Part shown: piece after piece, positions 45,196 to 53,892 of the stretch
How the letters are laid out: each line of letters opens with the position of its first letter
How positions within the stretch are numbered: the stretch's first letter is position 1
Assembly (NCBI RefSeq): GCF_013409625.1
Contig: NZ_JACCBF010000001.1
Coordinates: forward strand, 4,343,001 to 4,407,000
Direction: 5' to 3'
Length of the DNA: 64,000 nucleotides
From: Nocardioides kongjuensis
GTDB lineage: Bacteria > Actinomycetota > Actinomycetes > Propionibacteriales > Nocardioidaceae
The notes under the pieces: generated by a model
Databases searched by the model: none
Seen by the model: the letters and a program-made list of their open reading frames with translations, nothing else
Told to the model about the DNA's origin: nothing
Made by a program: the position numbers and the translations under genes

Positions 45196-47904
45196 GTGTC
45201 CCACAAGTTGGTGATCGTCGAGTCGCCGGCCAAGGCCCGCACCATCGGCGGGTACCTCGGCGACGGCTACGTCGTCGAGTCCTCCATCGGCCACATCCGT
45301 GACCTCCCCAACAACGCGGCCGACACCCCGGCGAAGATCAAGGACAAGCCCTGGGGGCGGCTCGCGATCGACGTCGACAACGGGTTCGAGCCCTACTACG
45401 TCGTGCCCCGCGACAAGAAGTCCCACATCTCCAAGCTCAAGAGCCTGCTCAAGGACGCCGACGAGCTCTTCCTCGCCACCGATGAGGACCGCGAGGGAGA
45501 GGCGATCGCCTGGCACCTCCTCGACGAGCTGAAGCCGAAGAACATCCCGGTCAAGCGGATGGTCTTCCACGAGATCACCAAGGCCGCCATCCAGGAGGCC
45601 GCCGCCAACCCGCGCGAGCTCGACATGGACCTCGTCGAGGCCCAGGAGACCCGCCGGCTCCTCGACCGCCTCTACGGCTACGAGGTCTCGCCGGTGCTGT
45701 GGCGCAAGGTCATGTCCGGCCTGTCCGCGGGCCGCGTGCAGTCGGTCGCGACCCGGCTCGTGGTCGACCGCGAGAAGGAGCGGATGGCCTTCAAGGTCGC
45801 CTCCTACTGGGACCTCGAGGGCACCTTCGACGCAGGCAGCAAGCACGACCAGCGGATGTTCCCCGCCAAGCTGCACACCATCGACGGCACCCGCGTCGCG
45901 TCCGGTGCCAACTTCGGCCCCGACGGCCAGCTCAAGGCGAAGGCCGACGTCGTCCACCTCGACCAGCGCCGGGCCGAGGCCCTCGTCGCGGCGCTCGCCG
46001 ACACGGCGTACGACGTCCGCTCGGTCGAGGCCAAGCCGTACCGTCGCTCGCCGTACCCGCCGTTCCGCACCACCACCCTCCAGCAGGAGGCCAGCCGCAA
46101 GCTCGGCATGAGCGCCTCGGTCACGATGAGCGTGGCCCAGCGGCTCTACGAGAACGGCTACATCACCTACATGCGTACCGACAGCACCACGCTGTCGGGC
46201 AGCGCGATCGGTGCCGCCCGGACCCAGGTGCAGGAGCTGTACGGCGCCGAGTACCTCCCCGACGCGCCCCGCACCTACGCCAGCAAGGTCAAGAACGCCC
46301 AGGAGGCGCACGAGGCGATCCGTCCCGCGGGCGACTCGTTCCGCACCCCGGCGCAGACCGGCCTGACCGGCGACCAGTTCCGGCTCTACGAGCTGATCTG
46401 GATGCGCACCGTCGCCTCGCAGATGAAGGACGCCGTCGGGCAGTCGGTGACGATCCGCCTCGGCGGCGCCGCGTCGAGCGGTGAGGACGTCGTCTTCTCC
46501 GCGTCCGGTCGCGTGATCACCTTCCACGGCTTCCTCAAGGCCTACGTCGAGGGCACCGACGACAACGCCGCGAAGGACGACCAGGAGACCCGGCTGCCCA
46601 ACCTGGCCGAGGGCGACGCCGTGTCGGCCGCATCGCTGTCCGCCAACGGGCACGAGACCAAGCCGCCGGCCCGCTACACCGAGGCCACCTTGATCAAGGA
46701 GCTCGAGGACCGGCAGATCGGCCGGCCCTCGACGTACGCCTCGATCATCGGCACCATCCTCAACCGCGGCTACGTCTACAAGAAGGGCACCGCACTGGTG
46801 CCGGCGTGGATCGCGTTCTCCGTGGTGCGGCTGCTGACCGAGCACTTCACCCGGCTCATCGACTACCAGTTCACCGCCGGCATGGAGGACGTGCTCGACG
46901 ACATCGCCCGCGGCGACAAGAGCCGGGTCGCCGAGCTGACCGAGTTCTACTACGGCTCCGAGCAGCTCGCCGGCCTCAAGCGGCTCGTCGACGACCTCGG
47001 CGACATCGACGCCAAGGCCCTGGCGACCTTCCCCGTGGGTGACCCGGAGGAGGGGATCGACCTGCGCGTCGGCAAGTACGGCCCCTACCTCGAGGGCCCG
47101 GGCGACGACGGCACCCCGGCGGGCAAGCGGGCGAACGTCCCGGACGACCTGCCGCCCGACGAGCTGACCCTGGAGAAGGCCAAGGAGCTGCTCGCCAACC
47201 CGGCGGGCGAGGAGATCGACCTCGGCGTCCACCCGGAGACCGGCCTGCAGGTCGTGGCGAAGAACGGCCGCTTCGGCCCGTACGTCACCGAGGTCCTCCC
47301 CGAGGACGCTCCCAAGAGCGCCAAGCCCCGCACCGGCTCCCTGTTCAAGTCGATGTCGCTCGACACCGTCACCCTCGACGACGCGGTCAAGCTGCTGGCC
47401 CTGCCGCGTGTCGTCGGCGTCGGCGAGGACGGCGAGGAGATCACCGCCCAGAACGGCCGCTACGGCCCGTACCTCAAGAAGGGCACCGACTCCCGCTCGC
47501 TCACCAGCGAGGACCAGATCTTCGGCATCACCCTCGACGAGGCGCTCAGGATCTACAGCCAGCCCAAGCAGCGCGGCCGGGCTGCCGCGGCGCCGCCGCT
47601 CAAGGAGCTCGGCAACGACCCCGTCTCCGGGCAGCCGGTCGTGGTGAAGGCGGGCCGGTTCGGCGAGTACGTCACCGACGGCGAGTACAACGCCACCCTG
47701 CGCAAGGACGACTCGGTCGAGGCGATCACCCTCGAGCGGGCCGCCGAGCTGCTGGCCGAGCGCCGGGCGAAGGGCCCGGCCAAGAAGGCCGCCAAGCGGG
47801 GCGCGAAGAAGACCGCGGCGAAGAAGACGCCGGCCAAGAAGACGGCCGCCAAGAAGGCCACCGCCAAGAAGACGACGGCCAAGAAGGCGGCGAAGAAGTC
47901 CTGA
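45196..47904 (+). CDS. topA: DNA topoisomerase I
   Basis: A 902-residue type IA topoisomerase from the GTG at 45196 (AGAAGG upstream). TOPRIM domain at the N-terminus (LVIVESPAKARTIGGYL, then the DxD/E site FLATDEDREGEAIAWHL), catalytic tyrosine Y325 in GYITYMRTDST, and four C-terminal repeat domains in place of zinc fingers (for example GKYGPYLEGPGDDG, NGRFGPYVTEVL, NGRYGPYLKKG, AGRFGEYVTDG). The last 40 residues are a Lys/Ala/Thr tail typical of actinobacterial TopA, which binds DNA and aids processivity. It relaxes negative supercoils. tmk follows after 37 bases. Confidence 0.98.
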   Translation: MSHKLVIVESPAKARTIGGYLGDGYVVESSIGHIRDLPNNAADTPAKIKDKPWGRLAIDVDNGFEPYYVVPRDKKSHISKLKSLLKDADELFLATDEDREGEAIAWHLLDELKPKNIPVKRMVFHEITKAAIQEAAANPRELDMDLVEAQETRRLLDRLYGYEVSPVLWRKVMSGLSAGRVQSVATRLVVDREKERMAFKVASYWDLEGTFDAGSKHDQRMFPAKLHTIDGTRVASGANFGPDGQLKAKADVVHLDQRRAEALVAALADTAYDVRSVEAKPYRRSPYPPFRTTTLQQEASRKLGMSASVTMSVAQRLYENGYITYMRTDSTTLSGSAIGAARTQVQELYGAEYLPDAPRTYASKVKNAQEAHEAIRPAGDSFRTPAQTGLTGDQFRLYELIWMRTVASQMKDAVGQSVTIRLGGAASSGEDVVFSASGRVITFHGFLKAYVEGTDDNAAKDDQETRLPNLAEGDAVSAASLSANGHETKPPARYTEATLIKELEDRQIGRPSTYASIIGTILNRGYVYKKGTALVPAWIAFSVVRLLTEHFTRLIDYQFTAGMEDVLDDIARGDKSRVAELTEFYYGSEQLAGLKRLVDDLGDIDAKALATFPVGDPEEGIDLRVGKYGPYLEGPGDDGTPAGKRANVPDDLPPDELTLEKAKELLANPAGEEIDLGVHPETGLQVVAKNGRFGPYVTEVLPEDAPKSAKPRTGSLFKSMSLDTVTLDDAVKLLALPRVVGVGEDGEEITAQNGRYGPYLKKGTDSRSLTSEDQIFGITLDEALRIYSQPKQRGRAAAAPPLKELGNDPVSGQPVVVKAGRFGEYVTDGEYNATLRKDDSVEAITLERAAELLAERRAKGPAKKAAKRGAKKTAAKKTPAKKTAAKKATAKKTTAKKAAKKS

Positions 47905-47941
47905 CCGGGACCGTGTCGGGCCGGTCGTCTAGGTTGCTCCC

Positions 47942-48613
47942 GTGACGACCTCGACCCAGGACTGGCCCGGCCAGTACGCCGACACCGGCGTCTTCGTCTG
48001 CTTCGAGGGCGGCGAGGGCGGCGGCAAGTCGACCCAGTCGCGGTTGCTGCACGACCGGCTGGTGGCGGCGGGGTTCGCCGTACGCCTGACCCACGAGCCC
48101 GGGGACACCCCGGTCGGCAAGGAGATGCGCCGGATCGTGCTCTCGCCCGAGACCGGCGAGCTGGCGCACAAGACCGAGTTCCTGCTCTACCTCGCCGACA
48201 AGTCCGAGCACGTCGAGACCCTGGTGCGCCCGGCGCTCGGGCGCGGCGAGGTCGTCATCACCGACCGGTACGTCGACTCGACCCTCGCCTACCAGGGCGC
48301 CGGTCGGGCGCTGGACCGCGACGAGCTCGAGGACGTCTCGCGCTGGGCGACCGGCGACCTGCGCCCCCACCTGACCGTCGTCCTCGACCTGGAGCCGTCG
48401 GCGGGCCTGGCCCGCTTCGAGGGGCGCGACCGGATCGAGGGGGAGGGCTTGGAGTTCCACCAGCGGGTGCGGCAGTCCTTCCTCGACCTCGCCTCCCGCA
48501 ACCCCGGGCACTACGCCGTCCTCGACGCCCGCGCGCCGATCGACGAGATCGCCGTGCAGATCTGGGAGCGTGTCGAGCCGCTCCTGGTCCAGGCCGCCAG
48601 GAACGCGTCGTGA
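47942..48613 (+). CDS. tmk: Thymidylate kinase
   Basis: A 223-residue dTMP kinase from the GTG at 47942. P-loop FEGGEGGGKST (about 21-31), THEPGDTPVGKEMR, the DR(Y) motif in VVITDRYVDSTLAYQGAGR, and a LID region with R residues (ARFEGRDRIEGEG). It phosphorylates dTMP to dTDP in the cytoplasm. The stop overlaps the holB GTG (GTGA), so both are made from one message with topA upstream. Confidence 0.97.
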   Translation: MTTSTQDWPGQYADTGVFVCFEGGEGGGKSTQSRLLHDRLVAAGFAVRLTHEPGDTPVGKEMRRIVLSPETGELAHKTEFLLYLADKSEHVETLVRPALGRGEVVITDRYVDSTLAYQGAGRALDRDELEDVSRWATGDLRPHLTVVLDLEPSAGLARFEGRDRIEGEGLEFHQRVRQSFLDLASRNPGHYAVLDARAPIDEIAVQIWERVEPLLVQAARNAS

Positions 48614-49761
48614 CCGTCTGGGACACCCTGGTGGGGCAGCGCCACGTCATCACGGCCCTCGAGAAGGCCGTCGCCGGGCACGGCATGACCCACGCCTGGC
48701 TGTTCACGGGGCCGCCCGGGTCGGGCCGGTCCAACGCCGCCGTCGCGTTCGCCGCCGCCCTGCAGTGCCGGCAGGGCGGGCTCGGCCCCGACTGCCCCGA
48801 CGGCTGCCACGACTGCCACACGGTGCTCGCCGGCTCCCACGCCGACGTGTCCGTCGTGCGCACCGAGAAGCTCTCCATCGGCGTCGACGAGGTCCGCGAC
48901 CTGGTCCGCCGCGCCTCGCTGAGCCCGATGGGCGACCGCTGGCAGATCCTGATCGTCGAGGACGCCGACCGGCTCACCGAGCAGGCCTGCAACGCCTTGC
49001 TCAAGGCGATCGAGGAGCCCAACGGCCGCACCATCTGGATGCTCTGCGCGCCCACCGTCGAGGACGTGCTGCCGACCATCCGGTCCCGCTGCCGGCTGGT
49101 GACGCTCTCGACGCCGACGGCCGAGGAGGTCGCCGGCTTCCTGGTCGCGCGGGGCGTCGCGGAGCCGCTGGCGTCGTACGCCGCCCGGGCCAGCCAGGGC
49201 CACATCGGCCGGGCCCGGGCGCTCGCGTTCGACGAGGCGGTGCGCACCCGGCGCCAGGAGGTCGTGTCGATGCCGGCCCGGCTGACCAACCTCGGGCGCT
49301 GCATGGACGCCGCCACCCGGCTGGCGTCGACGGCGAAGGAGGAGGCCGACGCGATCACCGCGGAGCTCGACGCGCGGGAGAAGGTCGACCTCGACGCGGC
49401 CTACGGCGTCGTCGAGCGCGGCCGCCGCCCGCGGGAGTACGGACCCGCGCTCGCCGCCCTCGAGAAGGGCCAGCGCACCCGCGCCAAGCGGCGCCACCTC
49501 GACGTGGTCGACCGCGGACTGACCGACCTGATGTCGGTCTACCGCGACGCGATCGCCCTGGCCAGCGGCGCCCCGGGCGCACTGGTCAACGAGGAGATCC
49601 GCGACCAGGTGGAGAGCATCGTCGCCACCTCCACGCCCGAGCTCAACCTGCGCCGGATCGGGTGGATCTTCGCCGCCCGGGAGCAGATGCTCGAGTTCAA
49701 CGTGCCGGTGGCCTTGGCGCTGGAGTCGATGATGGTGGCACTGCAGGCGCCGCAGCGGTGA
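48610..49761 (+). CDS. holB: DNA polymerase III delta-prime subunit
   Basis: A 383-residue clamp-loader subunit. The Walker A region reads LFTGPPGSGRS, with Arg for the usual Lys, so this subunit likely binds but does not hydrolyse ATP, as is normal for delta-prime. A four-Cys zinc site lies at C-RQGGLGPD-C-PDG-C-HD-C. The Walker B VEDADRLTEQACNALLKAIEEP and the SRC arginine-finger motif (RSRCRLVTL) are present. It belongs to the beta-clamp loader. The gene is followed after 27 bases by the aminopeptidase-like gene. Confidence 0.93.
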   Translation: MTVWDTLVGQRHVITALEKAVAGHGMTHAWLFTGPPGSGRSNAAVAFAAALQCRQGGLGPDCPDGCHDCHTVLAGSHADVSVVRTEKLSIGVDEVRDLVRRASLSPMGDRWQILIVEDADRLTEQACNALLKAIEEPNGRTIWMLCAPTVEDVLPTIRSRCRLVTLSTPTAEEVAGFLVARGVAEPLASYAARASQGHIGRARALAFDEAVRTRRQEVVSMPARLTNLGRCMDAATRLASTAKEEADAITAELDAREKVDLDAAYGVVERGRRPREYGPALAALEKGQRTRAKRRHLDVVDRGLTDLMSVYRDAIALASGAPGALVNEEIRDQVESIVATSTPELNLRRIGWIFAAREQMLEFNVPVALALESMMVALQAPQR

Positions 49762-49788
49762 CCTGACCCGAGACCGAGGAGCTGAGTT

Positions 49789-51348
49789 GTGAGCAAGCGG
49801 AGCCTGATCGTCGCGGTCGTCACCGTGTGGGCGCTGGTTCTCGCCGGCGCGGTCGGTGTCGGCATCGTCCTGCTCACGGGCGACGACTCCGACGACTCGG
49901 CCGCGAAGGGCGACACCAAGGGCTCCGACGCTGCCGAGCCCGAGGGACCCGACGGCCGCTCGCTCGAGGACTTCTACGGCCAGAAGATCACCTGGACCCG
50001 CTGCGGCCAGGACGAGTGCGGCACCCTCGACGTCCCGATCGACTATCAGTCGCCCGGCGACGGGTCGATCAAGCTCGCCGTCGAGCGCACCCGTGCCACC
50101 GGCACCCGGATCGGCTCGCTCGTCGTCAACCCGGGCGGCCCCGGTGCCCCCGGCACCGACACGGCGAAGGACGCCGACTTCTACTTCGCCGACAAGCTGC
50201 GCTCGTCGTACGACATCGTCGGGTTCGACCCCCGCGGCACGGGCGACTCCGCTCCCGTCGACTGCCTGAGCGACGACGCCCTCGACTCGTACGTCGCCGC
50301 CGACCCCGACCCGGACACCCCCGAGGAGGTCGAGACCGCGAAGGAGAACTCCGAGGAGTTCTGGTCCGGCTGCAAGGCCCGCTCGGGCGCGATCGGCGGC
50401 CACGTGAGCACCGTCGAGGCCGCCCGCGACATGGACGTCCTGCGGGCGGCGCTCGGGGAGGACCAGCTCGACTACTTCGGCTTCTCCTACGGCACCCGGC
50501 TCGGGGCGACCTACGCCGAGCTGTTCCCCGACAAGGTCGGCCGGATGGTCCTCGACGGCGCCGTCGACCCGTCCCTGTCGCCGCGCGACGGTGCGCTCAG
50601 CCAGGCCAAGGGCTTCGAGACCGCGCTGCGCTCCTACATCCAGAACTGCGTCGACGACGGCGGCTGCTTCCTCGGCGACAGCGTCGACGCCGGCCTGAAG
50701 ACCATCAAGGACCTGCTCGACGGGATCGACAAGACGCCGCTGAAGACCAGCGACGCCGAGGGCCGCGACCTGACCGTCGGACTCGCGTTCTACGGCCTGA
50801 TCCTGCCGCTCTACAGCCAGGACAACTGGCCCTACCTCGACGACGGCCTCAAGGAGGCGCTCGGCGGCGACGGCTCGACCCTGCTGCAGCTCGCCGACTT
50901 CTACGGCTCCCGCGAGAACGGCACCTACAAGGACAACAGCCTCGAGGCGATCTCGGTGATCAACTGCCTCGACGACCCGTGGTCGATCACCACCGACGAG
51001 GTGCCCGCGAACTTCCCCGACTTCGAGAAGGCCTCGCCCACGTTCGGCGACGTCTTCGCCTGGGGCCTGACCGCCTGCAACGGCATCCCGTTCACCTCCA
51101 CCGACGAGCCGGACCTGAAGATCGACGGGTCCGGGGCCGCCCCGATCGTGGTGCTCGGCACGACCCGCGACCCCGCGACGCCGTACGCCGAGGCGGTGGC
51201 GATGGCCGACCAGCTGCAGTCCGGTGTCCTGGTCAGCCGCGACGGCGACGGGCACACGGCGTACAACAAGGGCAACAGCTGCGTCGACGACGCCGTCCAC
51301 GCCTACCTGATCGACGGCACCGTGCCCAAGGACGGGCTCAGCTGCTGA
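49789..51348 (+). CDS. Secreted/anchored alpha/beta hydrolase, tripeptidyl-aminopeptidase type (SlpD/TAP)
   Basis: A 519-residue protein from the GTG at 49789 with an N-terminal signal/anchor helix (SLIVAVVTVWALVLAGAVGVGIVLL) and an acidic linker. Hydrolase core: oxyanion region VVNPGGPGAPGTDTA, nucleophile elbow FGFSYGTRLGATYAE, acid near GTTRDPATPYA, and the C-terminal TAP-like domain with the catalytic His in SRDGDGHTAY. Cys residues occur in pairs, as in exported homologues. It likely removes N-terminal tripeptides outside the membrane. The holB-TAP-tRNA order matches Streptomyces. Three bases separate its stop from that of the convergent LysR gene. Confidence 0.92.
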   Translation: MSKRSLIVAVVTVWALVLAGAVGVGIVLLTGDDSDDSAAKGDTKGSDAAEPEGPDGRSLEDFYGQKITWTRCGQDECGTLDVPIDYQSPGDGSIKLAVERTRATGTRIGSLVVNPGGPGAPGTDTAKDADFYFADKLRSSYDIVGFDPRGTGDSAPVDCLSDDALDSYVAADPDPDTPEEVETAKENSEEFWSGCKARSGAIGGHVSTVEAARDMDVLRAALGEDQLDYFGFSYGTRLGATYAELFPDKVGRMVLDGAVDPSLSPRDGALSQAKGFETALRSYIQNCVDDGGCFLGDSVDAGLKTIKDLLDGIDKTPLKTSDAEGRDLTVGLAFYGLILPLYSQDNWPYLDDGLKEALGGDGSTLLQLADFYGSRENGTYKDNSLEAISVINCLDDPWSITTDEVPANFPDFEKASPTFGDVFAWGLTACNGIPFTSTDEPDLKIDGSGAAPIVVLGTTRDPATPYAEAVAMADQLQSGVLVSRDGDGHTAYNKGNSCVDDAVHAYLIDGTVPKDGLSC

Positions 51349-51351
51349 GGA

Positions 51352-52269
51352 TCACAACGGCTCGATGAGCGCCTGGATCCGCTGGGTGGCCAGCTCGATC
51401 ATCAGCTGGGCGGCCGGCGACAGCGTCGCGCCCGCCCGGTGCACGATCGCCATCGTGTCGTACAGGCGCGGGCGCAACGACACCCAGCCGGCGTTCGGCG
51501 CGAGCCGGGGGAGCAGCTGGAGCGCGACGCCCTTGTTGACCACCGAGTCCGCCAGCCCGCGTCCGACCAGCTCGACAGCGGTCTCGACGTCCTCCACCTC
51601 GATCCGGGTGCTCGGGTTGTAGCCGGCCTCGTTCACCATCCGCCGCAAGATGGTGCGTGCCGAGTCGGCGTCGCGCCACGTCGTCTCCGAGAGCACCAAC
51701 GGAGCCTCCGCCAGCCGCTTCGCGGTCACCGGTGCGGTCAGCCGCGCCGGGTCGGCGGAGATGTAGACGAGCTCGTCGCGCGCGATCGGCCGGATCTCCA
51801 TGCCCTCGTTGGTCACCGCGGACACCGCGATCATCGCCGCCTCCAGGCGGCCGCGGTGCAGCTGCTCGTGCACGTCGTTGGAGTTCTGGCCGATCAGCTC
51901 GACCCGCACCCCGGGATGGCGCTCCAGCACGTCAGCGACCAGGTCGGCGCTGACGTAGAGCCGCGAGGTCCCGAACATCCCGAACCGGATCGTCCCGGTC
52001 TCCAGCGACCGGATGCTCGCCACCGCCCGCTGCGCGTCGTCGGCCGCCGCCAGCACCTTCTCCGCGTGCGGCCGGAAGGTGTCCGCCGCCGTCGTCGGCA
52101 CGACGCCCCGCCCGACCCTCCGGAACAGCTGCACCCCGAGCGACTTCTCCAGCCCGCGCACCTGCTCCGACACCGACGGCTGCGCGTACCCCAGCTCCTC
52201 GGCAGCCCGGGTCAGCGACCGGTGCTCGTAGGTCGCGAGGAAGCAGGTCAGCTGGTGCAGCGACAGCAT
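51352..52269 (-). CDS. LysR-family transcriptional regulator
   Basis: A 305-residue regulator from ATG at 52269. HTH domain (1-60): LHQLTCFLATYEHRSLTRAAEELGYAQPSVSEQVRGLEKSLGVQLFRRVGRG. The effector domain (about 90-290) has the two-lobe LysR_substrate fold (TIRFGMFGTSRLYVSADLVADVLERHPGVRVEL). Ligand unknown. It is divergent from a tiny Zn-ribbon gene, with a perfect palindrome in between that may be its operator. Confidence 0.92.
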   Translation of the reverse strand: MLSLHQLTCFLATYEHRSLTRAAEELGYAQPSVSEQVRGLEKSLGVQLFRRVGRGVVPTTAADTFRPHAEKVLAAADDAQRAVASIRSLETGTIRFGMFGTSRLYVSADLVADVLERHPGVRVELIGQNSNDVHEQLHRGRLEAAMIAVSAVTNEGMEIRPIARDELVYISADPARLTAPVTAKRLAEAPLVLSETTWRDADSARTILRRMVNEAGYNPSTRIEVEDVETAVELVGRGLADSVVNKGVALQLLPRLAPNAGWVSLRPRLYDTMAIVHRAGATLSPAAQLMIELATQRIQALIEPL

Positions 52270-52292
52270 GGCGCGTCCTCCCATCCATAGGT

Positions 52293-52306
52293 GATCCCTA
52301 GGGATC
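52293..52306 (+). promoter_or_regulatory. Palindromic operator candidate GATCCCTAGGGATC
   Basis: A perfect 14-bp palindrome with no spacer, 24 bases upstream of the LysR start and about 75 bases before the small gene on the other strand. The position suits autoregulation by the LysR protein or control of the divergent gene. Confidence 0.55.
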
Positions 52307-52380
52307 GCTCTGGAAAGCGAGGCTACCCCTTTGATCGCGGTCGGCGGACCATGGAGGAAACGTCCCGAAGGAGGTCCGCC

Positions 52381-52566
52381 ATGTTCGCCCACACCTGCAC
52401 CACCTGCCACCGCCGGGAGCTCATCTTCCCCAGCCAGGTCACCGGCATCGAGACGACCGAGCACGGCATCGTCGTCAGCTTCACCTGCTGGTGCGACGCC
52501 CCGCAGACCATGCTCACCGGCGTCCACGCCACCCGGCCGGCCGCCGTACCGGCTGCTGCTGCCTGA
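52381..52566 (+). CDS. Small Cys-rich (zinc-ribbon-like) protein
   Basis: A 61-residue protein. The ATG at 52381 has a very strong AAGGAGG seven bases upstream, so the longer in-frame start at 52291 is not needed. It contains HTCTTCHRRELIF near the N-terminus and SFTCWCDAP further on, that is C-x2-C and C-x-C, a plausible zinc ribbon. The tail is Ala/Pro-rich. Similar mini-proteins are common in Nocardioides-like genomes but I know no function. It is divergent from the LysR regulator gene. Confidence 0.7.
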   Translation: MFAHTCTTCHRRELIFPSQVTGIETTEHGIVVSFTCWCDAPQTMLTGVHATRPAAVPAAAA

Positions 52567-52645
52567 ACCGACCCCGGGCCGGATTCGCCCCCGACTGACC
52601 CTGCTCGGTATGCTTCCGCGGTCACCGGTCACGACTGGTGGCGGC

Positions 52646-52718
52646 GCCGCCTTAGCTCAGTCGGTAGAGCGAATCACTCGTAATGATTAGGTCGTCGGTT
52701 CGATTCCGACAGGCGGCT
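52646..52718 (+). tRNA. tRNA-Thr (anticodon CGU)
   Basis: Acceptor arm GCCGCCT pairs with AGGCGGC; D arm GCTC...GAGC; anticodon arm AATCA-CTCGTAA-TGATT with anticodon CGT; T arm GTCGG-TTCGATT-CCGAC; discriminator T and no encoded CCA. It reads ACG codons. The DNA after its 3' end changes character, so the 3' half is the likely attachment site of the island. Confidence 0.96.
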
Positions 52719-53531
52719 CGAAAAGATGCAGGTCAGGCCCGGTTTCTCCGAAGAGAGGCCGGGTCTGACTGGTTCGGGTCAACACACTTATGACACACCT
52801 ACGGCCGCGTCGCTGATAGTCGCCAGCAATGTGCGGGTTGTGTTCGCTGTCACGCTGATCACGCCCCAGGTTCTCGCGACAGGCACCAACGTCGTGTCCA
52901 GCCGTCTGCCGGGTGGTGGTCTCGCGGCGCCGACGGCGATTTGACCGGCGTGATCCCGGGGCGTGCCGCTTCTGAGGCAGGCCGCGGGACAGCCGGTTGC
53001 CACCGCTCGACGCCTGAGGGGATGGCTGGTCGCACGTCGACAGGTGAGCTGTCACGCAAGAAGCGCGACGAGGACTGCGGCTACCGCCATCACAGCCACG
53101 ATGAGCAACATCCCTTGTAGCTCAGCGTCGGCTCGCGCGTGATCTGGAGGCGTCGTTCCATCTGCGTTCGGCATGAGTTCCTGTGCGTGCGTCGAACTTC
53201 CGTTGGGAAGCCTGTGGGTTTGGGGCTCGCGCACGGGGTGGCCGCGTGCGCGAGCGGCACCGGTGCGCTGCCTGCCCTGTTGGGTGGCTTCGGCGCTGGT
53301 GCCATGGAGTTGACGCGCGATCAGACCCGACGCTTACACAAAGCTGCGGTCGCACAGGCGAGCGTTGCAGGTTGGTGACGACTCGGAGGCTCAGACTGTG
53401 GTTCGGTGCTGTGCCGCTCGTCTAGTTCGAAGCGGGGGCCACTCGGCCCTGTTCGATCGGACCGAGACGCAATTCGGCGACTTTTCTTACGAAATGCACC
53501 CGATTGCGACACTGTGTAGCAGGATTCGGCC
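52719..53531. other. Junction region after tRNA-Thr, no clear gene except a possible 40-aa ORF
   Basis: About 800 bases between the tRNA and lsr2. Open frames here are short, lack ribosome binding sites and have no consistent third-position GC bias. The only protein-like candidate is the small hydrophobic ORF at 53052-53174. CTTGAGG-type or integrase motifs are not seen, so the integrase expected next to a tRNA insertion site is absent or at the other end of the island. The AT-rich patch at 53478-53530 probably holds the lsr2 promoter. Confidence 0.5.
53052..53174 (-). CDS. Possible 40-aa single-helix membrane protein
   Basis: MPNADGTTPPDHARADAELQ is followed by GMLLIVAVMAVAAVLVALLA, one clean membrane helix that ends at the C-terminus. 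CAGGA lies six bases before the ATG. Its shape suits a small membrane peptide, but such an ORF may arise by chance; I find no family. Confidence 0.35.
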   Translation of the reverse strand: MPNADGTTPPDHARADAELQGMLLIVAVMAVAAVLVALLA

Positions 53532-53867
53532 ATGGCCAAGCACACGATTGTGGAGATCACGGACGATATTGACGGCTCCCAAGGGGCTGAAGAGGTCGCG
53601 TTCTCCTTCCGCGGAACCGACTACACCATCGACTTGGGCACCAAGAATCTTGCTGCTTTCGAGAAGGCGCTCAAGCCGTATCTCGCTGCGGCGTCCAAGG
53701 TCGGCAAGGCGCGATCAAGTTCCACGCGCCCGACGCCCAAGAAGCCGCAGAAGGCCGTGGACCAGGCCGCCGTTCGCGAATGGGCAAGGAACGCGGGGAT
53801 TGATGTGGCGACACGCGGGCGCATCCCGAAGTCCGTCGTTGACGAGTACAACGCGGCGACGCGTTGA
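53532..53867 (+). CDS. lsr2: Lsr2-family nucleoid-associated silencer
   Basis: A 111-residue Lsr2 protein. The dimerisation domain ([49 protein letters not shown], residues 6-57) is followed by a basic linker and the DNA-binding domain ([28 protein letters not shown]), with the RGR loop that enters the minor groove of AT-rich DNA. Lsr2 silences horizontally acquired genes. Its place at the head of the lower-GC island suggests an island-borne copy that restrains the island or helps its stable carriage, in addition to a chromosomal copy that would lie elsewhere. AGCAGGA precedes the ATG. Confidence 0.93.
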   Translation: MAKHTIVEITDDIDGSQGAEEVAFSFRGTDYTIDLGTKNLAAFEKALKPYLAAASKVGKARSSSTRPTPKKPQKAVDQAAVREWARNAGIDVATRGRIPKSVVDEYNAATR

Positions 53868-53892
53868 TCGGATCGCCTCGAGGGGTTATCGG

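Noticed and set aside
48610..49761. Loss of holB function because Walker A Lys is Arg
   Set aside because: Delta-prime subunits commonly have a non-functional nucleotide site; all other motifs and length are normal.
52687..53055. Minus-strand open frame ending in LFEPPVGIEPTT
   Set aside because: The C-terminal residues are the reverse-strand translation of the tRNA-Thr T arm and acceptor stem, a well-known false protein ending; the remainder has no coding bias.
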